Shown in pieces: positions 34,142-44,565 of a DNA stretch of 64,000 bases; positions within the stretch are counted from its first letter, which is position 1; every line of letters begins with the position of its first letter. Made by a program: the position numbers and the translations under genes. The notes below the pieces were generated by a model. It was not told the origin of the DNA. It did no database searches and was given only the letters and a program-made list of their open reading frames with translations. Source of the DNA: Agrobacterium rubi TR3 = NBRC 13261 (GTDB lineage: Bacteria; Pseudomonadota; Alphaproteobacteria; Rhizobiales; Rhizobiaceae); contig NZ_BBJU01000011.1 of the NCBI RefSeq assembly GCF_000739935.1, positions 1 to 64,000 on the forward strand, written 5' to 3'.

Positions 34142-35608
34142 TCAGGTGCCGTGGTTTGGCTGCTGGTCGGTGTTCGGGCTGTCGGGGATTTCGATGCGGA
34201 ATTGGGTGCCGTGGCCGGGTTTTTCCACCAGTGCGATCGTGCCCTTATGCGCAAGCACCAGTTCACGGGCGATGACGAGGCCAAGCCCGGTGCCGCCGGA
34301 GCGGGCGGAACCGCGGAAGGCCGAGAAAAGGTTCTCTCTCGCCTTTTGCGGCATGCCCGGGCCGTTATCGTCGATGACGATGCTGACCACATCGCCACTG
34401 CGCTGGGCGGCAATCGTCAGGCGTTTGTCGGGGTAGACCTCGCTGCTGGCCTGTTGCAGCGCCTGAACGGCGTTGCGACAGAGATTATAGAGAACGCGGA
34501 ACAGCTGCTCGCCATCGGCATCGATGCGCAGACCGGGCGGGACGGTGTCGACCAGCTCGATACCACCGGAGGGATCGATGGCGAGGATATCCTTGACGTC
34601 CTGCACCAGTTCGCCAAGATCGGTCAGCCGTCTCTTCGGCGCGCCTTCCGTTGCCTGCCCATAGACCAGAACCGCGCTGGTGTAGCCCACGGCGCGGTCG
34701 ATCGTGCGTAGCAGTTTTGGCGCAAAGCTGCGCACCATCGGGTCGTCGACATCCACCAGACGGTCCGACATCAATTGCGCTGACGACAGGATGTTGCGCA
34801 TGTCGTGGTTAATCTTGGAAACGGCAAGCCCAAGGTCTGCGAGGTTCTTCTGCTGCTTCAGGGTCTTTTGCAGCTGCGTCTGCATATCGGCCAGATGCCG
34901 TCCGGCCACCGCCAACTCGTCGCTGCCCTCCTCCGGCTGGAAGACCTTTGCGGGATCGTCCGGCTGCTCGGAAAACACCTGCATGCCTGCCGTCAACCGG
35001 CGGATGGGGCGAATGAGGATGCGGTTGATCGACACGAAAATCAGGCTGGCCGTAATCAGGGAAAGGGCCACGGAAATCATCAGCACGTTGCCCGCATAGG
35101 CAATCATGGCGGCACGCAACTTATGCTCGCCGATCACGATCTCGATAATCATGTTGCTGTCGCCGATGACGTCGAACACGCGAATGACGCGGTCGCCGCC
35201 GAACAGAAGCACGGAGAAGGCATCGCGCACCGCGGCCAGTTGCGATACATCGGAGAGATCATATTGATCATCGACGCTGGGTGGCACTTCGGTGGCGGCC
35301 AGCAGCGTGGAGGTGCCATCCTTCTTCAGCGCGATCAGTTTGGCGCCGGTGGCCAGCAGCGTGTCGTTCTGGACGCTTCGCGGCAGCTCGGTCTGCAAGC
35401 CGTCGATCACCACGCCGGCGGCAGCAGCCGTGTTCAAACGGTCGCGCAGCCACGAGAGGCGCATATTGGCGACGGAGGGAACGAAAATCAGGACTTCGGC
35501 AATCATGACGAAGATCACCGTCAGCAACAGCAGGCGACCGGACAAGCCTTTCGTCAAGGCGGGTACCTCGGTCTGCGGCTCCGCAGTCTGACGGTCGGTC
35601 CTGTTCAT
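34142..35608 (-). CDS. Orphan sensor histidine kinase
   Basis: This membrane protein has two transmembrane segments (LLLLTVIFVMIAEVLIFV and VLMISVALSLITASLIFV) flanking a periplasmic sensor domain, then HAMP (RILIRPIRRL), a dimerisation domain with the phospho-histidine in INHDMRN, and an ATPase domain with N box LCRNAVQAL, G1 DDNGPGM and G2 GTGLGL. No response regulator gene is adjacent. The start MNRTDRQ gives 488 residues; a longer form from a TTG at 35686, or an ATG at 35662, is possible since no start has a strong ribosome binding site. The signal is unknown. Confidence 0.86.
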   Translation of the reverse strand: MNRTDRQTAEPQTEVPALTKGLSGRLLLLTVIFVMIAEVLIFVPSVANMRLSWLRDRLNTAAAAGVVIDGLQTELPRSVQNDTLLATGAKLIALKKDGTSTLLAATEVPPSVDDQYDLSDVSQLAAVRDAFSVLLFGGDRVIRVFDVIGDSNMIIEIVIGEHKLRAAMIAYAGNVLMISVALSLITASLIFVSINRILIRPIRRLTAGMQVFSEQPDDPAKVFQPEEGSDELAVAGRHLADMQTQLQKTLKQQKNLADLGLAVSKINHDMRNILSSAQLMSDRLVDVDDPMVRSFAPKLLRTIDRAVGYTSAVLVYGQATEGAPKRRLTDLGELVQDVKDILAIDPSGGIELVDTVPPGLRIDADGEQLFRVLYNLCRNAVQALQQASSEVYPDKRLTIAAQRSGDVVSIVIDDNGPGMPQKARENLFSAFRGSARSGGTGLGLVIARELVLAHKGTIALVEKPGHGTQFRIEIPDSPNTDQQPNHGT

Positions 35609-35741
35609 GACGATCGAAAACACCAGGCCTGTTCCTGTTGATGCGTGGGCCTTTGGTTTCATATCGGCGCAGCCGCACAATTCCAAGAGATATTAAGGTT
35701 TTTCATCCCTTTTCCAAAAGCACGACGAGGCCACTTGCAAA

Positions 35742-35769
35742 CGAAAACGCCGCCATCTCTGGCGGCGTT
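35742..35769 (-). terminator. Rho-independent terminator of the chemoreceptor gene
   Basis: AACGCCGCC-ATCTCT-GGCGGCGTT is a perfect 9-base-pair stem; on the minus strand it continues into TTTTCG. Confidence 0.75.
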
Positions 35770-35793
35770 CGGATCGTTTCGGTTCGCTAACGC

Positions 35794-37821
35794 TTAAAAT
35801 TCCTGCCACTCGTCCCTGGATTGAGCGACAGCGGCGTTGCCGTTGAAGGCGCGCGAGACATTTCCCATCATCTTGCGGGCCGGAGACGCAACGGGAGCAG
35901 AGCGCGCCGATGCTGCGACTGGCCTGTGCGATGGCGCGCCATAGGAAGAGGCCGAACCCGTTTCGTTTCCGAGGCGGAAACGCCCCACCAGCGACACCAG
36001 GTTTTCTGCCTCACCACTCAGCTTATGCGTCGCAGCCGAAGTTTCTTCCACCATCGCCGCATTGCGCTGCGTGACCTGATCCATCTGGTTGATGGCGGTG
36101 TTGACCTCCTGAAGGCCTGTGGATTGCTCCTTGGCAGCTGTTGCGATCGAATGGATATGATCGTTGATGCCCAGCACACGGGTTTCCATTTCGTCCAGTG
36201 CTTCGCCAGTACGCTTGACAAGCGTCACACCATGTCCGACCTCATCGCCCGACTTGTTGATCAAGGTCTTGATGTCCTTGGCAGCGTTGGCCGAGCGTTG
36301 CGCAAGCTCACGCACTTCCTGCGCCACCACGGCAAAGCCCTTGCCGGCTTCCCCCGCACGCGCCGCTTCCACGCCGGCATTCAGCGCCAACAGGTTGGTC
36401 TGGAAGGCGATCTCATCGATAACGTTGATGATCTGGCTGATTTCACGCGAGGCCTGCTCGATCCGACCCATCGCGGCAACCGCGTCGCGCACTACCTTGG
36501 CAGATTCGGTGGTTTTTTCCTTGGTTTCGGAGACCATGGCGCTGGCTTCCTGAGCGCGTGCCGTCGAGTTGCGCACGACGGCGGTGATCTCGTCGAGGGC
36601 AGCCGACGTTTCTTCCAGGGCTGCGGCCTGCTGTTCGGTGCGCTTGGACAGGTCGTCTGCGGCAGAGCGCAGTTCGTTGGCGTTGCCGTTGATGCTTTCG
36701 GTGCTGCCGCGCACTTCCGAAATCGTGCCCTTGAGCTTGGCGAAGGTCTCGTTCACATTCGACTGAAGATCGGCAAAGACGCCGTGGAAGTTTCCGTTCA
36801 TCGTCTGTGTGAGGTCGCCCTGCGCCAGGCTTTCGATGACGCGACCGGTCTCGGTCACCCCTGTATCGACGCTGACCAGCAGCGCGTTGATGTTCGTCGC
36901 AAAGCGATTGAGATTGTCGTCGCCGTAATCCTTGGTGATGCGGCTGGTGAAATCACCGGCAGCAGCAGCGCTGACGACTTCGGCCATACCGGCCTGCAAG
37001 TCGTCACTCTTGGCGCGCATGGCCGTTTCCTGTGTGTTCATGCGGCGCACTTCCAGACCGTTGCGCTTGAAGACTTCGACGGCCGTTGCCATCTCGCCGA
37101 TCTCGTCCTTGCGTCCGAGATAGGGAACGTCGGTTTCCAGATTGCCCTCGGCGACCGAGTTCATGGCGTTCGAAACCTTGAGGATAGGCGCGCTCAGCTC
37201 TTTGGAGCCTATATAAAGACCGAGGGCGGAACCGGCAATCACACCGCCAGCCGTCACGAATGCGACGACGAGGAAAATCATCTCGCCGAAGCTTTCGATG
37301 CGCGCCTTGACTGCGGTCAGTTCCTGAAGGTCGGACTTCACGACAGCATCGATGTCGGCCTGGTAGGCCTTGCGGTTTTCACGGTTGGCCTCATTGTTTC
37401 CTTGGGTATTGGCATCCTGTGGGCTGACCTCACGCCCCAGACGCGCCGTTTCAGTGCGAAAGGTGCGGAAATCCGCAAAACGTTTTTCGAGATTGGCAAA
37501 GGCGGTGACCTGACTGGCCGGGACCTGTGGCTTCCACTCCTTCAACAACGTGTCCATGTCGTTGAGGCTCTTGGTCAGGCCATCGGCAAATTTGCTAGCC
37601 GCGTCCTTGTCCTTGGCGGCGTAGATACCGCGTGATTCCATGACCACGGCGGTCACAAGCCTGTTCAAGGTTTCGCCACGACGCGCACGGTCGGCAATGG
37701 CGTCAAGCGCCACGACCTGCGTCTGATACTCCTTGACGGCATAGATCGACAGGCCGCCGATCGTGCATGCGACAAGGCTTAACAGCCCCACAAGAAGGTT
37801 GATCTTTCCCCGAATTCTCAC
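35794..37821 (-). CDS. Methyl-accepting chemotaxis protein
   Basis: This 675-residue chemoreceptor has an N-terminal membrane segment (LLVGLLSLVACTIGGLSIYAV), a helical periplasmic sensor of about 160 residues, a second membrane segment, tandem HAMP-type regions and a long cytoplasmic signalling coil with the conserved hairpin tip EIAFQTNLLALNAGVEAARAGE. It ends in EWQEF, which matches the NWETF-type pentapeptide that tethers CheR, so it is probably a high-abundance receptor. The ligand is unknown. It has its own terminator and no chemotaxis genes adjoin it. Confidence 0.93.
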   Translation of the reverse strand: MRIRGKINLLVGLLSLVACTIGGLSIYAVKEYQTQVVALDAIADRARRGETLNRLVTAVVMESRGIYAAKDKDAASKFADGLTKSLNDMDTLLKEWKPQVPASQVTAFANLEKRFADFRTFRTETARLGREVSPQDANTQGNNEANRENRKAYQADIDAVVKSDLQELTAVKARIESFGEMIFLVVAFVTAGGVIAGSALGLYIGSKELSAPILKVSNAMNSVAEGNLETDVPYLGRKDEIGEMATAVEVFKRNGLEVRRMNTQETAMRAKSDDLQAGMAEVVSAAAAGDFTSRITKDYGDDNLNRFATNINALLVSVDTGVTETGRVIESLAQGDLTQTMNGNFHGVFADLQSNVNETFAKLKGTISEVRGSTESINGNANELRSAADDLSKRTEQQAAALEETSAALDEITAVVRNSTARAQEASAMVSETKEKTTESAKVVRDAVAAMGRIEQASREISQIINVIDEIAFQTNLLALNAGVEAARAGEAGKGFAVVAQEVRELAQRSANAAKDIKTLINKSGDEVGHGVTLVKRTGEALDEMETRVLGINDHIHSIATAAKEQSTGLQEVNTAINQMDQVTQRNAAMVEETSAATHKLSGEAENLVSLVGRFRLGNETGSASSYGAPSHRPVAASARSAPVASPARKMMGNVSRAFNGNAAVAQSRDEWQEF

Positions 37822-38048
37822 TGCGTAATCCCCTCCAAAATGCCCCCCTCACACACATGTGAGAACGCAGACGAACACACAGTTCGTCATGACAAGATTT
37901 ATCTTTCCATTCTTAAAATATAATTTCGAATTGAGGGTTCACTGCTTTATGCTTGAAATGAAGACCTTAACGCCGGGCTTGGCACGCGAGAGATGGCAAA
38001 CTTGTCCCCGTGCGGTTGACGGCGCGGCACAGGATTGACTGTCAGCGA

Positions 38049-38078
38049 TTGACTTTCCAGCCCGTAAGCCCTTATAAG
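38049..38078 (+). promoter_or_regulatory. Candidate sigma-70 promoter of rpmH
   Basis: TTGACT at 38049-38054 and TATAAG at 38073-38078 are separated by 18 bases (TTATAA at 17). It lies about 110 bases before rpmH. The rest of the 369-base interval between the chemoreceptor and rpmH shows no gene that I can support. Confidence 0.55.
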
Positions 38079-38190
38079 CCCGCACGTTCGGGCATTTTCC
38101 ACTTGTGCTGATGGTCTGAACGTCAATCGAAACGCTCTTGTCCCATAAGGGGCAAAGTCAAGAAGGGCCGCACCCCGCGGTATTAAATAA

Positions 38191-38328
38191 ATGTCGAAGC
38201 GTACTTTCCAGCCATCCAAGCTTGTTCGCAAGCGTCGTCATGGTTTCCGTTCCCGCATGGCAACTGCCGGCGGTCGCAAGGTTCTTGCCGCTCGCCGCAC
38301 ACGCGGTCGCGCACGTCTTTCGGCCTAA
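38191..38328 (+). CDS. rpmH: 50S ribosomal protein L34
   Basis: The 45-residue product begins [20 protein letters not shown] and ends RGRARLSA, an unmistakable L34, a highly basic protein of the large ribosomal subunit. It begins the conserved rpmH-rnpA-yidC-yihA run. The dnaA gene, which neighbours rpmH in many other bacteria, is absent here, as is usual in alphaproteobacteria. Confidence 0.97.
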   Translation: MSKRTFQPSKLVRKRRHGFRSRMATAGGRKVLAARRTRGRARLSA

Positions 38329-38359
38329 TTGGGCCTAAGCCCGATGAAAGTCGTGGCAT

Positions 38360-38743
38360 ATGACGCATGATAGACACATACCCGGTCGGTTGAAAAACCG
38401 ACCGGAGTTTCTTGCTGTCCAAGCAGGAGAAAAAAGACGAGGCAGCACCTTCCTTCTCGAAGTGTTGGATCGAAAGCAGCCCGAAACCGCTCCCAGGGTC
38501 GGTTTCACCGTAACGAAACGGCAGGGAAACGCGGTTGAACGCAACCGCATGCGCCGCCGTCTGAAGGAAGCCGTCAGGCTTTCAGCTGGGTCTTCCATGA
38601 AGCCCGGACTTGACTATGTGATTGTCGCCCGCAGGGACGTATTGAAGACCGAATTTGCCGTACTGGAACACTTGCTCACAGAGCGGATCGAGGGACGCGC
38701 GAAATCAGGCCGCTCCCGGGAGACCCGCTCCAGGAAAGAATGA
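38360..38743 (+). CDS. rnpA: Ribonuclease P protein component
   Basis: This 127-residue basic protein supports the RNase P RNA in maturing the 5' ends of tRNAs. The signature RNR-type motif is visible in [18 protein letters not shown] (about 54-71), with the FxxV-R-rich start LKNRPEF. It follows rpmH by 31 bases, and its stop overlaps the yidC start. Confidence 0.95.
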   Translation: MTHDRHIPGRLKNRPEFLAVQAGEKRRGSTFLLEVLDRKQPETAPRVGFTVTKRQGNAVERNRMRRRLKEAVRLSAGSSMKPGLDYVIVARRDVLKTEFAVLEHLLTERIEGRAKSGRSRETRSRKE

Positions 38744-40548
38744 TGGAAAAAAACCGCAACTACTTCATCGCGATAGGCCTTTCGGTTGTCATCGTGCTAG
38801 CCTGGCAGTTCCTGTATATGAACCCGCGCATCGAGCAGCAGCGCCGCGCCGAAGAGGCACGTCAAGCGCAGCAGGCGACGCAGCAGACCCAGCAAACAAC
38901 AACGAACGCCGCCCCCGGCACGACGGCGCCCGCAGGCACCCTGCCTGGCACCACGGGCCAGCAGGCAGCCACCGTTTCGCGTGACGAATCGCTTGCAAAG
39001 TCTGCGCGCGTTCAGATCGAAACCAACGCCATTCAGGGCTCCATCAATCTGACAGGCGCGCGTCTGGACGACATCCGCCTCAAGGATTACCATGAGACGG
39101 TTGACGACTCGAGCCCGCTCATCACCCTGTTTTCGCCCTCCGACACCCGTGACGGCTACTTTGCCGAACTCGGCTACATCGCCGGTGAGGCCATCGGCAC
39201 CGTTCCCGGCCCGTCCACCGTCTGGACCGCCTCTTCTGGTTCCAAGCTGACTGAGACGACGCCGGTTGCGCTGACCTTTACCAACGACAAGGGCGTTGTC
39301 TTCACCCGCACGCTGGCCATCGATGATCACTACATGATCACGATCACAGACAAGGTGGAGAACCCCGGCCAGGAGGCGATCTCGTTTTCGACTTACGGCC
39401 GCATCACCCGCAACAACAAGCCTGCAACGCCTCCCGTTTTCGTCATTTTTGAAGGCTTTCTCGGCGTTGCCGGCGCAGACGGAAGTCTGGCGGAAGAAAG
39501 CTACAAGAACGTCGAGGAAAAGCCTTTCACATCGCCCAAGGCGACCGGTGGCTGGCTTGGTATAACCGACAAGTATTGGGCAGCAGCCATCGTTCCGCCG
39601 CAGGCGCTTCCGGTCGAATCCCGCTACACCCACTTCACGGATGGCCAGCCACGCTATCAGGCCGATTACCGCGCTGACGCAGTGACCGTTGCTCCGGGCC
39701 AGTTGATCGAATTGAAGAACCTCGTCTTTGCAGGCGCCAAGGAAGTTCCGCTGGTCGACCGTTACGAGGCTGAATACAGCATTCCGAAGTTCGATCTTCT
39801 GATCGACTGGGGCTGGTTCTACTTCATCACCAAGCCGATGTTCAAACTGATGGACTTCTTCTTCCGTCATATCGGCAACTTCGGTGTCGCCATCCTTCTG
39901 ACCACCATCGTCGTCAAGCTTCTGTTCTTCCCGCTGGCCAGCAAGCAATATGCATCCATGGCCAACATGAAGCGCATGCAGCCGAAGATGGAGGAGCTCA
40001 AAGCCAAGCATGGCGACGATCGCATGGCCATGCAGCAGGCGATGATGGCGCTCTACAAGGAAGAGAAGATCAATCCTGTCGCAGGTTGCTGGCCGATGCT
40101 GTTGCAGATTCCGGTGTTCTTCGCGCTCTACAAGGTCATCTATGTCACCATCGAAATGCGGCATGCGCCGTTCTTCGGCTGGATTCACGACCTGTCTGCG
40201 CCCGATCCGACCTCGCTCTTCAACCTGTTCGGCCTTCTGCCTTACGACGTTCCGCACTTCCTGATGATCGGCGTCTGGCCTATCATCATGGGCATCACCA
40301 TGTTCATGCAGATGCGGATGAACCCGACGCCTCCAGATCCGACCCAGGCGATGATCTTCACATGGATGCCGCTGATCTTCACCTTCATGTTGGCGTCCTT
40401 CCCTGCCGGTCTCGTCATCTACTGGGCGTGGAACAACACCCTGTCGATTTCGCAGCAGGCCGTGATCATGAAGCGCCATGGCGCCAAGATCGAGTTGTTC
40501 GACAACATCAAGGCCCTGTTCAAACGAAAGCCGGTGGAAACCAAATGA
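38740..40548 (+). CDS. yidC: Membrane protein insertase YidC
   Basis: This 602-residue inner-membrane protein inserts and folds membrane proteins, alone or with Sec. It has the N-terminal anchor ([20 protein letters not shown]), a low-complexity Q/T/A/P linker (about 30-75), a large periplasmic domain and five C-terminal membrane segments with the conserved [21 protein letters not shown] cytoplasmic region (about 390-410). A second ATG directly follows the first. It overlaps rnpA and yihA by four bases each. Confidence 0.97.
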   Translation: MMEKNRNYFIAIGLSVVIVLAWQFLYMNPRIEQQRRAEEARQAQQATQQTQQTTTNAAPGTTAPAGTLPGTTGQQAATVSRDESLAKSARVQIETNAIQGSINLTGARLDDIRLKDYHETVDDSSPLITLFSPSDTRDGYFAELGYIAGEAIGTVPGPSTVWTASSGSKLTETTPVALTFTNDKGVVFTRTLAIDDHYMITITDKVENPGQEAISFSTYGRITRNNKPATPPVFVIFEGFLGVAGADGSLAEESYKNVEEKPFTSPKATGGWLGITDKYWAAAIVPPQALPVESRYTHFTDGQPRYQADYRADAVTVAPGQLIELKNLVFAGAKEVPLVDRYEAEYSIPKFDLLIDWGWFYFITKPMFKLMDFFFRHIGNFGVAILLTTIVVKLLFFPLASKQYASMANMKRMQPKMEELKAKHGDDRMAMQQAMMALYKEEKINPVAGCWPMLLQIPVFFALYKVIYVTIEMRHAPFFGWIHDLSAPDPTSLFNLFGLLPYDVPHFLMIGVWPIIMGITMFMQMRMNPTPPDPTQAMIFTWMPLIFTFMLASFPAGLVIYWAWNNTLSISQQAVIMKRHGAKIELFDNIKALFKRKPVETK

Positions 40549-41213
40549 CCGGCGACATCAAAAGCGGCCAGTCTGCGACGGAAAAGCCGCTCTTCGGACG
40601 CCCCTGGATTTTCATTCGCGGCGTGCCCGCCATGAAGTTCCTGCCGCCCGAAGGTCCGCCGGAGATTGCCTTTGCCGGGCGCTCCAATGTCGGCAAGTCT
40701 TCGCTCATCAACGCGCTCGTCGGCCATAAGGGGCTGGCGCGCACGTCCAACACGCCGGGCCGCACCCAGGAACTGAACTACTTCGTGCCTGAAGGTTACT
40801 CCGGCGAGGCTGGCGATCTTCCGCCGATGGCACTCGTTGATATGCCGGGTTACGGCTATGCGCAGGCGCCAAAGGACCATGTGGATGCCTGGACGAAGCT
40901 GGTGTTCGATTACCTGCGTGGCCGCGCGACCTTGAAGCGCGTCTATGTGCTGATCGACTCGCGTCACGGCATCAAGGCCAATGACGAGGATGTTCTGAAA
41001 ATCCTCGACAAGGCCGCAATCTCTTATCAGGTCGTGTTGACCAAAACCGACAAGATCAAGGATGTGGGCGTTCCACGCGTAGTCAACGAGACGCTGGAGA
41101 AAATCCGCAAGCGTCCCGCAGCCTATCCAGAGGTTATCGCGACATCGTCGGAAAAATCCGCAGGGCTAGACCTTCTTCGCGCTGAAATCTGCAAGACGGT
41201 CGGCGTCATCTGA
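40545..41213 (+). CDS. yihA: Ribosome biogenesis GTPase YihA/YsxC (EngB)
   Basis: This 222-residue GTPase helps large-subunit assembly. The G1 loop GRSNVGKSS is near residues 45-53, G3 is DMPGYGYA, G4 is TKTD and the C-terminal [10 protein letters not shown] is G5. The start is the ATG that overlaps the yidC stop; the frame is open further upstream only as a yidC shadow. Length fits the alphaproteobacterial form. Confidence 0.95.
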   Translation: MTGDIKSGQSATEKPLFGRPWIFIRGVPAMKFLPPEGPPEIAFAGRSNVGKSSLINALVGHKGLARTSNTPGRTQELNYFVPEGYSGEAGDLPPMALVDMPGYGYAQAPKDHVDAWTKLVFDYLRGRATLKRVYVLIDSRHGIKANDEDVLKILDKAAISYQVVLTKTDKIKDVGVPRVVNETLEKIRKRPAAYPEVIATSSEKSAGLDLLRAEICKTVGVI

Positions 41214-41255
41214 GAATGGATGGGGTGACCTCGGTCACCTCACTCCCGTGCCTGT

Positions 41256-41636
41256 TCAGGCCACCGGAAACAGCAGCACCAGGGCCCAAAGCATAGCTGC
41301 CAGCGTCGTCAAGCGCCAGAAGCGCGCCGAATTCCACAATGCCGATATGATCGAAAACCGCCCGTAAATGCTGCGGTGAAGCTTGTCGTGGGGCCTGCGC
41401 AGGGCGTGATCCATGGACGCGTCCCTCAGATAGGACGAAAAGGCGCGACGCTCCTGCCTGTCATTTTCGGCAAGGCCGTTTTTCCAACGCCGCACCATGG
41501 CCGCAAACTGACGGTCCGTCTTGATGCGTCTGGCAAGCGATGCACGCGCGTCGTCTGTCAGTGCTCCCAGCACATATTCGCCCGCAAGCACCTCGTCGCG
41601 CAAACCGCTGGGCTTCTCCCGATCCGGCAAGGTCAT
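41256..41636 (-). CDS. Short RskA-like anti-sigma protein
   Basis: This 126-residue protein has the N-terminal anti-sigma-K signature LAGEYVLGAL (residues 17-26) and a single C-terminal membrane segment (LTTLAAMLWALVLLFPVA) at the very end. The usual RskA family is about 230 residues with a periplasmic domain after the membrane helix; here that domain is missing. No sigma factor gene is adjacent, so it may be a degraded remnant or a stand-alone regulator. I see no frameshift in the flanking 200 bases that would restore the tail. Confidence 0.6.
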   Translation of the reverse strand: MTLPDREKPSGLRDEVLAGEYVLGALTDDARASLARRIKTDRQFAAMVRRWKNGLAENDRQERRAFSSYLRDASMDHALRRPHDKLHRSIYGRFSIISALWNSARFWRLTTLAAMLWALVLLFPVA

Positions 41637-41850
41637 TCGTCATCGAACTCCTGGCTTGTGGCGCGGCACAACCCCTTGGCCGACGCACATCTCCCTGCGT
41701 CAAAGCTGGTCTGATTGGTCTTCCATGTCAATCGCTGCTCATGAATGATGCGATCACGTTTCAATTTTCTGCCCTTGCGCGGCGGTCCGTTGTTTCATCC
41801 GTCAAAAACTTGGGTTAAAAGCGCGGCAATCAATGACGAGGTTATTTTCC

Positions 41851-42735
41851 ATGACGACTTCCGAAAGCGAAATGCAGGCTCGACTTCTGGCGCAAGCCCT
41901 GCCCTTCATGCAGAAATACGAGCACAAGACCATCGTCGTGAAATATGGCGGACATGCCATGGGTGACATGGCGCTCGGTCGTGCCTTTGCTGAGGACATT
42001 GCCCTTCTGAAGCAGTCCGGCATCAACCCCATCGTCGTCCATGGCGGCGGCCCGCAGATCGGCGCGATGCTGAGCAAGATGGGTATCGAATCGAAATTCG
42101 AAGGTGGCCTGCGCGTGACCGATGCCAAGACGGTCGAGATCGTCGAGATGGTTCTGGCCGGTTCGATCAACAAGGAAATCGTCGCCCTCATCAACCAGAC
42201 CGGCGAATGGGCCATCGGCCTGTGCGGCAAGGACGGCAACATGGTCTTTGCCGAAAAGGCCAAGAAGACTGTCATCGATCCCGACAGCAATATCGAGCGC
42301 GTTCTCGATCTCGGCTTCGTCGGCGAAGTGGTGGAAGTCGACCGCACCCTGCTCGATCTTCTCGCCAAATCCGAGATGATCCCCGTCATCGCGCCGGTTG
42401 CTCCTGGCCGTGATGGTGCGACCTACAACATCAACGCCGACACCTTTGCCGGTGCCATTGCCGGTGCGCTGCATGCCAGCCGCCTGCTGTTCCTGACCGA
42501 CGTCGAAGGTGTTCTCGACAAGAACAAGGAACTCATCAAGGAACTGACGGTGTCGCAGGCGCGTGCGCTGATCAAGGACGGCACGATTTCCGGCGGCATG
42601 ATCCCCAAGGTCGAGACCTGCATCGAGGCCATCAAGGCAGGCGTTCAGGGTGTCGTTATTCTCAACGGCAAGACGGCGCACTCGGTTCTGTTGGAAATCT
42701 TTACCGAAGGTGCTGGCACGCTCATCGTTCCCTGA
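41851..42735 (+). CDS. argB: Acetylglutamate kinase
   Basis: This 294-residue enzyme phosphorylates N-acetyl-glutamate in arginine synthesis. Glycine-rich motifs [11 protein letters not shown] (about 30-40) and [10 protein letters not shown] (about 60-70) and the N-acetylglutamate site near GGLRVTD are typical. The ATG at 41851 has GAGG 9 bases upstream and is preferred over the ATG 18 bases earlier. Its stop codon abuts the stop codon of the convergent EamA gene with no base in between. Confidence 0.96.
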   Translation: MTTSESEMQARLLAQALPFMQKYEHKTIVVKYGGHAMGDMALGRAFAEDIALLKQSGINPIVVHGGGPQIGAMLSKMGIESKFEGGLRVTDAKTVEIVEMVLAGSINKEIVALINQTGEWAIGLCGKDGNMVFAEKAKKTVIDPDSNIERVLDLGFVGEVVEVDRTLLDLLAKSEMIPVIAPVAPGRDGATYNINADTFAGAIAGALHASRLLFLTDVEGVLDKNKELIKELTVSQARALIKDGTISGGMIPKVETCIEAIKAGVQGVVILNGKTAHSVLLEIFTEGAGTLIVP

Positions 42736-43638
42736 TCACAAGAACAGCAAACCCAGGATGCCGCTGACGATCAGCAGGCATCCTGCAAGCTCCATGGCGT
42801 TGACCCGTTCGCGAAACAGGAACCACGACGCCATGAAGGTGAAGACGAGTTCGATCTGGCCCAATGCGCGAACGTAAGCCACCTGTTGCAGCGTCATCGC
42901 CGTGAACCAGCCAGCTGAGCCCAGCACACCTGCGATGCCGACCAGAGCCGATGAGCGCCACGTCACCAGAACCTGCACGATCTCCCTCTTGTCCTTCCAC
43001 GCCATCCATACCAGCATGAAGGCCGTCTGGAAGGTCGTGACGCAGGCGAGCGTCACCGCCGCAGACATGATCGGCCCTGTCCCCTGCAGCGACAGGGACG
43101 CGCTTCGATAAGCCACCGCCGATATGCCGAAGGCCCCGCCGGAAGCGATGCCGATCAGCGCGGTGCGGCTGGTCAGTGCCGTTACAGTATTTCGCCAAGA
43201 CAGCGGCATGCGCGCCATCGATATCGTCATCACGCCGATGACGCCGACGATGATCGCTCCGACAGCACCCGGCGTCAGCTTTTCACCGAGGATGACGAAA
43301 CCGAACAGAGCCGCCTGCACAGGCTCCGTCTTCGAATAGGCGGTGCCGACGGCGAAGTTGCGCAGGGAAAACAGGTGCACCAGCAGCATGGTGGCAAAGA
43401 TTTGTGCCAGACCGCCGATAACCGCCCAGATGAAAAATGGCGCGCTGAAGGTCGGGAAAATCTGCTTCGCCACGAAATGCAGAGCCAAGACGTACATGAC
43501 GGCAATCGGGAACCCATAACCGAAGCGCACGAAGCTGGCACCACGCGTGCCAAGCGAGCCCTGCAAATGCTTTTGCAAGGCGGAGCGCAGGTTCTGCATG
43601 AAGGCAGCGGCGATGGTGATGGGTATCCAGAGTTCCAT
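42736..43638 (-). CDS. EamA-family (DMT) transporter
   Basis: This 300-residue protein has about ten membrane helices in two repeated EamA halves and is a drug/metabolite-type carrier. Conserved features are the AYSKTEPVQAALFGFVILGE segment at the end of the first half and the mirrored LGQIELVFTFMASWFLFRE in the second. Substrate and direction cannot be inferred. It is convergent with argB. Confidence 0.87.
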   Translation of the reverse strand: MELWIPITIAAAFMQNLRSALQKHLQGSLGTRGASFVRFGYGFPIAVMYVLALHFVAKQIFPTFSAPFFIWAVIGGLAQIFATMLLVHLFSLRNFAVGTAYSKTEPVQAALFGFVILGEKLTPGAVGAIIVGVIGVMTISMARMPLSWRNTVTALTSRTALIGIASGGAFGISAVAYRSASLSLQGTGPIMSAAVTLACVTTFQTAFMLVWMAWKDKREIVQVLVTWRSSALVGIAGVLGSAGWFTAMTLQQVAYVRALGQIELVFTFMASWFLFRERVNAMELAGCLLIVSGILGLLFL

Positions 43639-43742
43639 GCCTCAACGATTATCACGCCCCAGCTTTGCGCCCCAAGGTCGGAAAGCGGCTGGAACGTCGC
43701 CTTTTCGATTTTCTTTGTGCTAACGACAGGGCATAAGGGGCC

Positions 43743-44462
43743 ATGAGCACGAAACCGAAAAATGAACCAACCCCTGCCGACTTTTCCCATGTGACCGAAT
43801 GGGTATTCGATCTCGACAACACGCTTTACCCGCACGAGGTGAACCTGTTTTCGCAGATCGACAAGAACATGACGGCCTATGTCGCCGAGTTGTTGCAGCT
43901 CGAGCCGGACGAAGCGCGCAAGCTTCAGAAGCAATATTACCACGAGCATGGCACTACGCTTCAGGGGCTGATGATCCATTACGGCATTGACCCAAACGCC
44001 TTTCTGGAACGCGCGCATGCGATCGATTATTCAGCACTTCTGCCCAACCCGGACCTGGGTGAGGCGATCAAAGCACTGCCGGGGCGCAAGTTCATTCTGA
44101 CCAATGGCAGCGTGCCGCATGCGCAGGCAGCCGCTGGCGCGCTGGGCATTCTCGATCACTTCGAGGACATCTTCGACATCGTCGCCGCCGATTTTCTGCC
44201 CAAGCCCGCCAGCGCGACCTATGAGAAATTCGCCGCACTTGCCAAGCTGGACACAACCAAGGCCGCCATGTTCGAGGACCTGCCGCGAAACCTTGTGGCA
44301 CCGAAGGCTTTGGGCATGAAGACGGTGCTTCTGGTGCCGCGCAATCTCGAAGGCATCGTCATGGAGCGCTGGGAAATTCCGGCAACGAGCGACGAGCACA
44401 TCGATTTCATCACCGATGATCTGACAGGCTTTCTGAAGGCCCTGCCCCACACGTCAGGCTGA
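43743..44462 (+). CDS. Pyrimidine 5'-nucleotidase (HAD family)
   Basis: This 239-residue soluble HAD phosphatase has motif I DLDNTLYP (about 21-28), motif II in LTNGSVPH, motif III lysine in PKPAS and motif IV FEDLPRN. It matches the Sdt1/Phm8-like pyrimidine 5'-nucleotidases commonly found after argB in Rhizobiales, which dephosphorylate UMP/CMP-like nucleotides. Confidence 0.88.
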   Translation: MSTKPKNEPTPADFSHVTEWVFDLDNTLYPHEVNLFSQIDKNMTAYVAELLQLEPDEARKLQKQYYHEHGTTLQGLMIHYGIDPNAFLERAHAIDYSALLPNPDLGEAIKALPGRKFILTNGSVPHAQAAAGALGILDHFEDIFDIVAADFLPKPASATYEKFAALAKLDTTKAAMFEDLPRNLVAPKALGMKTVLLVPRNLEGIVMERWEIPATSDEHIDFITDDLTGFLKALPHTSG

Positions 44463-44565
44463 GTGAGGTTACCGATTTGTCATGCACATTACTGATGTTT
44501 AAGTGGTGAAGGCACCATCGGCTCACTACCTTTCAATCAGGGACAGCATTTGAAAGGTACAGACC

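Noticed and set aside
35821-37635. A 604-codon open frame on the plus strand opposite the chemoreceptor gene.
   Set aside because: The chemoreceptor reads through it with full HAMP and signalling domains; the opposite product has no domain and no ribosome binding site.
38797-40479. A long open frame on the minus strand opposite yidC.
   Set aside because: It is a codon-bias shadow: the yidC frame has every expected domain, and the antisense product is rich in R, H and G and shows no recognisable domain.
41224-41239. A GGTGACC-TC-GGTCACC hairpin after yihA as a terminator.
   Set aside because: The loop is too small and no T run follows on either strand.
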